A stretch of DNA of 64,000 bases, from positions 38,713,176-38,777,175 of the forward strand of contig NC_080046.1 in assembly GCF_012489685.1 (NCBI RefSeq), given 5' to 3'. Position 1 is the first letter of the stretch. Every line of letters starts with the position of its first letter. The notes beneath the pieces are model-generated. The model was given only the letters and a program-made list of their open reading frames with translations, made no database searches and was not told where the DNA came from. Made by a program: the position numbers and the translations under genes. This document shows positions 57,696-64,000 of this stretch, piece by piece. This DNA comes from Lotus japonicus. Lineage: Eukaryota; Streptophyta; Magnoliopsida; Fabales; Fabaceae.

Positions 57696-57959
57696 TGATG
57701 GTGGTAGATTTGGGGATTGTGGAAGTTGAGTTGAGTTGAGTGATTATGAAGCAGAGACACCTCTTTCTATTTATATAAATCTTGCTGTGAATCAGTTCAG
57801 AACCTGCTCACACTTCACATGTCCTAGTTTGGTGTGCATTTCTCAAATTTGCTTGGAGAGAGATTGATTTTATAAAATTAGTTTTGATTCAATATGGGTT
57901 AAGATGTTTAAATAAATTTAAAGGAAAATGATTTTTGTAGAACAATAGTAATTTAAATT
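57696..57959 (-). other. UCP gene upstream region
   Basis: It holds the UCP leader and promoter on the minus strand. A TATAAAT-like word on the minus strand near 57772-57779 is a candidate TATA box about 80 bp above the ATG. Confidence 0.4.
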
Positions 57960-58600
57960 TCATTCTACATTTCATTATACTCAGATTTGCTCATATCTGA
58001 GGTTGGGTGTGGGCCTGGTTGGTGAGTTTGGATCTTTCGAAGAGGATGCGTTGTTGAGGGGTTTGACTATTGTGGTTCGAGGCTGATGTTCTGTAGTGTG
58101 GGTTTCGTCCTTGTTGTCGTTTCTAGATGTCTCTCTGTGAAAGGTGTTAAGGCTACAGTTCCCTTCCAACCTTAACGTTTCTCTCCTTGATGGTTGTTGT
58201 TGCTACAGGCTTGGAGGTGGTCAAGTGTCTGTTGGCACTGTTGGTTGCTCTCTCTTCTGGTTTTTGTCTTTTTGTCTTTTCCATTTTCCCCCTTTTTGCT
58301 GTTGTTTTCTATATGGCAGCTCTACGGCTATTTGTGGGTTTTTTACGGTGGGTCTTTTGATTTGCTCTGCTAGGTTGAGTCTCTATTTGCAAGTATCGGG
58401 TGGCTTGAGGTGATCTCGTATTGGTTGATCCTATCGTTGTTTTTTCGATTTTAATGGCGGCCCTTCATGGGGGTGTAAACGTTAGGGATTGTTTGCTTGT
58501 GGGGGTTTTGGAGGTTTTTGTTGTAGTTGTTGAGTTTTTTCAGTTTTATGTTAGCATAGTTTATTACTATACCCTTGTTGAGAGGGGTTGTTTCTCAACG

Positions 58601-58646
<46 letters not shown>

Positions 58647-58960
58647 CTTAAAAAAGTGTTTTAATATCCATGTTGAACAATGATACTTCATCATTTAAGT
58701 AAGTAGTTGATAAGTTCAGGTCCGTCTCTATTTTTTCGACTTTAAAATGGGGTCTTTAACGGTTGTGCAGTTATAGGGGTTTTGGTTCGGCGTTAAATCA
58801 CTTGGGAGGGTTTTTAGAGGTCGTTGGGAGGGTTTTGCTGAAGTGGCTGGGCTTTTACCGGCTTTTTGTTGGCTAGGTTACTTTACCTAGTTGAGAGGGG
58901 TTGTTTCTCAACTTTATTATTTATATATATATCTTTCATTTTCGAAAAAAAAAGAGTAAG
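57960..58960 (+). repeat. Two related LINE-like 3' tails
   Basis: GTTGAGAGGGGTTGTTTCTC occurs at about 58579 and 58891, each preceded by G/T-rich non-coding sequence with shared words (TTTTTTCGA.TTTAA near 58442 and 58733). The first ends in a TA run, the second in TTTTCG followed by an A-run, as LINE 3' tails do. No intact ORF. Confidence 0.5.
58603..58645 (+). repeat. TA microsatellite
   Basis: About 21 uninterrupted TA units directly after the first LINE-like tail. Confidence 0.97.
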
Positions 58961-60107
58961 TAGTTGGGACTTGAGAGTTTAATTCTCAATTTTCAAACGA
59001 AAATAGTTAAAAATTCATTAGTCAGTCCTCTCACACCTATCGGCCGTGGTGTTGCCGGTTAAGAAAAACAAAATCCTTGTAAAACTTAAAATGGCACTTC
59101 AACCTAGAACAAGTGATGCTACGTACAAAAAAAAAAAGAACAAGTGATGCTTACAACTTGGTAGTTAGGCAAAAACAAAACGGTTCGGTTCAGGTTGGCC
59201 CGTGTAATAAACGACCTAGAAAATGAGGTGCTAGTGTGGTACAATAAGTGTGCATACCAATGAGTAAAATGCTACATAAAATAAATAAATCAGGAAGCGT
59301 ACTGTTTGTCGCAACAAAGAGACAATGCGGCCTATATGCATATAGTTTATGGAGGTGATTGACGTTGAATGATGAACGTTGAAGTTACTTCCCAATTTTA
59401 TGATTCTATTTTTTTTTGGATTAAAAGCTTGTGTGAAAGTGTACGAAGCTTTCAGAAATATAAAAACGTACATGAGAATGTTGACTTAAAGTCTCTTATA
59501 TATATGTATATATACGGTTTGCCTAAGATCTGGTTTTAATGATCGTGCCTTAAGTGCTTCTCTTTTCCACGCACTTTATTTATTATGCCTCACTAAGTCT
59601 TTGTGACTTACCCCATTATTATTTCCATTTTTTTAGATTCACAAGCAGCTGTGTAGCAGATTTCTGGGATTGCTGAGTTACCCAGGAGTCGTCACTTGTG
59701 TTGGTATGCCTCCATTGTGCGGTGGCTAGTATGTTCCTTTTGGTCGACTCCAGTATGATGCAACCATAGGGATAGAGAGTCGTTTCTTGTTTTGAGTTTT
59801 AATTATTAATCTCACTATGTTAGCGCTTGAATGGTTGTACCCTTGAGACCCTTTGATGGGTGTTAGTTTTGTTATGATGTAATACTTGGTTGCTGAATTT
59901 CTAGATATATGCTATGACATGTACTTATTATTTTGATGATGTTGATGTTGGAAATACAAAGAAAACTCTGTCAAAATTTTAGTAAAACTTGACACTTTGA
60001 TTTTAAGTGTCCATAGTGTGGGTTTATCTTTAGGCTTGCCAAGCTAGTTGAGAGTATGATTGTTGCTAGTCTGTGCGCCTGTCACGCACCTAGAGTGGGT
60101 AGTGACA
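58961..60107 (+). other. Intergenic sequence and probable 5' LTR of the following gypsy element
   Basis: The LTR should end at about 60107 (TGACA), just before the primer site. Its left edge was not found; 59500-60107 has the base composition and lack of ORFs expected for it. A TATATATGTATATATAC stretch near 59498 may be its TATA region. Confidence 0.4.
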
Positions 60108-60111
60108 AAGT

Positions 60112-60123
60112 TGGTATTAGAGC
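60112..60123 (+). other. Degenerate primer binding site
   Basis: TGGTATTAGAGC differs at one base from the initiator tRNA-Met complement seen at 29021. It lies a few bases after the putative LTR end. Confidence 0.75.
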
Positions 60124-60346
60124 TTTGGTCAATAGGTCTTATGGTTGCATTATTTGAGTAGTTATAGAATTATGTTTGTAACTTGTGTACCCAGGCACAA
60201 ATTACCCACAAGGTACTATAATTGTTCATGTTTACATTGGAGTCTTTTGCTCAAGTCTTTGTTGTCTATTCTAGGCTCGTCTTTAGGCTTTCCCTCTCCA
60301 TGATTGTTTTATTTATGTCTAACTTTCATTCTTATCATAGATCAAG

Positions 60347-61179
60347 ATGCCTACTAAGAAGAAACCTGTTAGACAACCAATCCCAAATGTAGATGTTGAA
60401 CCCCAGGGCCAGACCTCAATGGGTGGTGGTCGTGGTCCTAAACGTAGAGGTGGAGGAGCTGGTCGGATGCCTGAAGCTCAGATTCCTCAAGCTAGGCGTG
60501 GTGACCGAACCTTAGCCTAATTAGCGGCTAACATGCAAAATTTCTAACAATAACTTCAACGCTTAGCCAATGTGGTTGAGGAGCAGCGTCAACCGCAAGG
60601 GGAACAAGGTGAAGTAGGATCTGAAGCTAGTCAGGAAGTGGCTCAACATGGGCAGCCACCTGTGTAGCCTAGAGTGGTGAAGGTTTCACTAACATCTTTC
60701 ACTAAACTGAATCCTCCAACATTTAGTGGCTCAGATGTACAGGAGGATCCTCAAGGCTTCTTGGATGAGGTGTCTTGGATTTGCCGAGGTTTGGGGTGTT
60801 CTCCCACTCGGATGGTAGAGTTAGCTGCTTTTCGTCTACGCAATGTAGCAAGGGGTGGTATGAGACTATGCTTTATGCGAGGCTAGTTGGGTCTCCTCCT
60901 TTAGTATGGGATGAATTTTCCCGTTTGTTCTTGGCTCATTTCTTACCACAAAGCGTTCGGGATAGTAGAGCACGCGAGTTTGAGGTGCTTGTGCAGACAG
61001 ATCAGATGTCGGTGATGGAGTATAACATTCATTTCATGAGGTTGTCCAGATATGCGCCACATTTGGTAGCCACCGAGCAGCTACGAGTTCAAAGGTTTGT
61101 TGATGGTTTGAAGGGTTACTTGTTCAGGGCGATTGCAGGGCATGGAGACATGACATATGCCTAAGCTTTAGATAGGGCA
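60347..61179 (+). pseudogene. Gag of the Tekay-like element, broken
   Basis: ATG 60347 (MPTKKKPVRQP) opens a Gly/Arg-rich start that hits TAA at 60518 after 57 codons, and further stops follow. The gag core then appears (FTKLNPPTFSGSD, then after a frame change near 60850 WDEFSRLFLAHFLP and FVDGLKGYLFRAI), with another in-frame TAA at 61162. Confidence 0.8.
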
Positions 61180-64000
61180 TTGACTATTGAGCGAGGGAAC
61201 ATAGATAGGGGCGGGACTTCTCGTGACTCACAAAAGAGGTCTCGATCAGATGCGTCTTGTGGTGGTCACCATCAGGGCTACAGTGGTAGAGGTACCAGAA
61301 GTGAGATTGATCAGGGCCGTCAAGCCCAGCTAGGAAGCAGGCAGACACAGAGCACACAGGCTTGCCAGGCCGCTAGTGCACCTCATGGTCGAGTTACTCC
61401 ACATTATCATACGTCTTCTAGTTGGGTTTCCAACACCTGTGTCACTTGTGGGAAGGCACATACTGCGAGAAATTTCCCTATGTCATCTTCTCAACCTTCT
61501 TCTAGTGGAGCTACCACGCCGGCGGTTCCCGGGCGGCAGTTTTCCACTTCAGGGTCACGAGGGGCACATAGCTCTCATCGAGGTGGCAGAGGATCAGGAG
61601 GTAGAGGTCAGGGACAGGAAAGTGGAGGCCAAGCTCGTGTTTTTGCTTTGGCTCGTCAAGATGCTCAGGCATCCAATGCAGTTGTGACAGGTATAGTTCA
61701 AATTTACTCTCGTGATGCACATGTTTTATTTGACCCTGGAGCTACACACTCTTTTGTGTCTCTTTCCTTTTCCTCATGTTTGGGTAGAGGTCCATCGCCT
61801 TTAGGTGAGCCTTTAATAGTGGCTATGCCTGTGGGTGATTCCTTGTTAGCTAATTCAGTGTATAAGTCATGTGAGGTCCTGGTGGAAGGAAGATCGTTGA
61901 TGGCAGATTTAATAGAGCTTAACATGTCATATTTTGATGTGATATTAGGCATGGATTGGTTGGCTTCTTGTCATGCTACCGTAGATTTCCGTAATAAGGC
62001 AGTGAGATTTGATATGCCAGGAGAGCCGACCTTCATGTTTCAAGGTGATCAAAATTGGTCATCAAGGAACTTGATATCAGAAACGATAGCTCATAAATTT
62101 TTAAGGAAGGGTTGTCATGGCTACATTGCTATGGTGAAAGATGTTAGTACACCAATGGTGGAGTTGAAGCAGGTTCCAGTAGCATGTCAAAACCTTGATG
62201 TCTTTCCTGAAGAGCTACCTGGTTTACCCCCTAGAAGGGAGATAGAATTCTGTATTGATTTATTGTCGGGTACTCAACCAATATCCATATCTCCATACCG
62301 TATGGCTCCGGCCAAGCTTAAGGAGTTGAAAGAGCGGTTGAAGAACCTCCTTGATAAAGGTTTCACTCGACCTAGTTGTTCTTCTTGGGGCGCACCGATG
62401 TTATTTGTTAAGAAGAAAGACGGTTCATTTCGGTTATGCATTGATTATCGACAGTTGAACAAAGTAACGATAAAGAACAAATATCCTCTTCCTCGTATTG
62501 ATGATTTATTTGACCAGCTTCAAGGATCTCAATGTTTTTCAAAGATTGATTTGCGATCTGGATATCACCAATTGAAGGTAAAGAGGGAAGACATTCCTAA
62601 AACAACTTTTCGCACTCGCTATGGGCATTATGAGTTCTTAGTTATGTCTTTTGGACTCACTAACGCCCTTGCAGCTTTCATGGACATGATGAATCGAGTC
62701 TTCAAGCCATTCTTGGATCAATTCGCGATAGTCTTTATTGACGACATCTTAGTCTATTCTAAGAATAAGGAGGAGCATGAGCAACACTTGAGGGCAACCT
62801 TACAAACATTGTGAGAACACAAGTTGTATGCAAAGTTTTCTAAATGTGAGTTCTGGATGGATAGTGTGCCTTTCTTAGGCCACGTGGTGTCTAAGGAGGG
62901 AATAAGTGTGGATCCAAAGAAGGTGGAAGCAGTTCAGAATTGGCCAAGGCCTACCTCAGTGACAGAGATTCGTAGTTTCCTTGGACTCGCCGGGTATTAC
63001 CGTCGATTCATTAAGGATTTTTCTAAACTTGCAGCTCCTTTGACTCAGTTGACGCAGAAGAAGGTTTTATTTCAATGGACAGATACAAGTGAGCAAAGTT
63101 TTCAAGAGCTAAAAGATCGTTTGACGTCCGCTCCAGTCTTATCCTTACCATCAGGTGGTGGTGATTATGTAGTCTATTGCGATGCTTCCAGGGTTGGTCT
63201 TGGTTGTGTGTTGATGCAGCATGGGAAGGTGATTGCTTATGCCTCTAGGCAAATTAAGAAACATGAGCAGAACTACCCTACACATGATTTGGAGATGGCA
63301 ACAGTGATATTTGCTCTTAAGATTTGGAGGCACTACTTGTACCGCGAGACTTGTGAAATATACACTGATCATAAAAGCCTTAAGTATATTTTTCAGCAAA
63401 GAGATTTGAACTTGAGACAAAGAAGGTGGATGGAGCTTTTGAAAGACTATGATTGCGCGATATTGCATCATCCTGGAAAGGCGAATGTGGTTGCTGATGC
63501 TTTGAGTAGAAAGTCCATGGGAAGTCTTGCGCACATAGTTGAAGTTAGGAAACCAATAGTGAAGGAGTTTCAGGATCTTGTGTCAGGTGGTGTAAGATTT
63601 GAAATTACGGGCGCAAAATCACTTTTAGCCCACATACAAGCTCGTTCTTCTCTGGTAAACAATATTAAAAAATCTCAAGGAGAAGATCCCAACTTCAGGA
63701 AGATTATGGAGAAGGATCAAACAGGGAAGGTTTCAGAATTTGCGATTGATTCCGAGGGCGTCCTACGCTTTGGTACTCGGTTATGTGTGCCTGATGTTGG
63801 AGATTTGAGAAAGAAAGTTTTAGAAGAAGCTCATCATTCCTCTTATACCATTCACCCAGGTTCTACAAAAATGTACCATGACTTAAAACAATTATATTGG
63901 TGGGAAGGGATGAAGAAAGATGTAGCTTCATTTGTGTCTAGATGCTTGATATGCCAACAAGTTAAAGCAGAGCACCAGAAGCCGGGCGGCTTGTTTCAAA
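61180..64000 (+). pseudogene. Gag C-terminus and pol of the Tekay-like element, partial
   Basis: The frame continues with a Gly/Ser/Gln-rich gag tail and an incomplete zinc knuckle. The protease is [11 protein letters not shown], with DPG where DSG is usual. RT has [15 protein letters not shown] and [13 protein letters not shown] at 62812-62814 interrupts it, and the same frame goes on with the RT end, RNase H ([13 protein letters not shown]), an ADALSRK block and the integrase zinc motif (CLICQQVK), running off the window. The changed protease site and the stops mean no active enzyme. Confidence 0.85.

Larger units (their letters stand above)
60108..64000 (+). mobile_element. Tekay-like Ty3-gypsy element, decayed, truncated by window end
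   Basis: Primer site, gag, protease, RT, RNase H and the integrase zinc region are present in Ty3-gypsy order. The element leaves the window inside pol. The sequence style ([35 protein letters not shown]) is that of Tekay/Del chromoviruses, not the Reina type seen in SKI2. Several stops and one frameshift show an old copy. Confidence 0.85.

Noticed and set aside
58144..58651. Two ORFs with hydrophobic products
   Set aside because: G/T-rich LINE-like 3' tail sequence running into a TA microsatellite; the product ends in an Ile-Tyr repeat made by the microsatellite.

Overview
This is a eukaryotic plant nuclear window, and the sequence suggests a legume. The evidence is AT-rich intergenic DNA, genes split by short GT-AG introns, plant tRNA genes, plant-type LTR retrotransposons and MITEs, and plant-specific gene families (DUF641/GIL1, plant UCP). 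The species cannot be fixed from sequence alone. The SIRE-like copia LTR and the repeat style look like Lotus, Medicago or soybean relatives.

Layout. 1-6306 is the 3' part of a SIRE/Maximus-type Ty1-copia element: the pol tail, a 948-aa extra ORF, a 130-codon antisense ORF with its own TATA-like box, several polypurine tracts and a 1.22 kb LTR. 6307-14039 is repeat-rich: an ~830 bp unit duplicated in tandem and interrupted by a MULE-like element and a gene-fragment insertion, then a triple Tourist-like MITE sitting inside another dispersed repeat. 14040-39030 is one complete gene for the exosome-cofactor RNA helicase SKI2. It has 23 exons and 1336 codons, and its introns 10 and 16 each hold a full-length Reina-type Ty3-gypsy element (19995-25439 on the minus strand, older; 28636-33995 on the plus strand, with apparently identical LTRs). 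40403-40474 is an initiator tRNA-Met gene. 40838-43620 is a scrambled LINE plus copia remnant. 43628-46562 holds MITEs and other repeat debris.

46563-48085 (minus) is a four-exon gene for a 167-aa protein of unknown function, with a tRNA-Gly(TCC) gene on the opposite strand inside its first intron. 48086-51608 holds MITEs including a clean Stowaway. 51609-53515 (plus) is a two-exon DUF641 (GIL1/IRKI-like) gene. 54289-57695 (minus) is a nine-exon mitochondrial uncoupling-protein gene, tail to tail with the DUF641 gene. 57960-58960 carries LINE-like 3' tails and a TA microsatellite. 60100-64000 is a decayed Tekay-like Ty3-gypsy element that runs off the window.

The four protein genes share no evident pathway: cytoplasmic RNA decay (SKI2), an unknown protein, light/gravity growth signalling (GIL1-like) and mitochondrial transport (UCP). 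The most unusual structure is the 3' end of the SIRE-like element, where a long non-envelope-looking sense ORF converges with a coiled-coil antisense ORF that appears to have its own promoter. Exon coordinates were joined by hand from splice consensus and reading phase, and no alignment was run.
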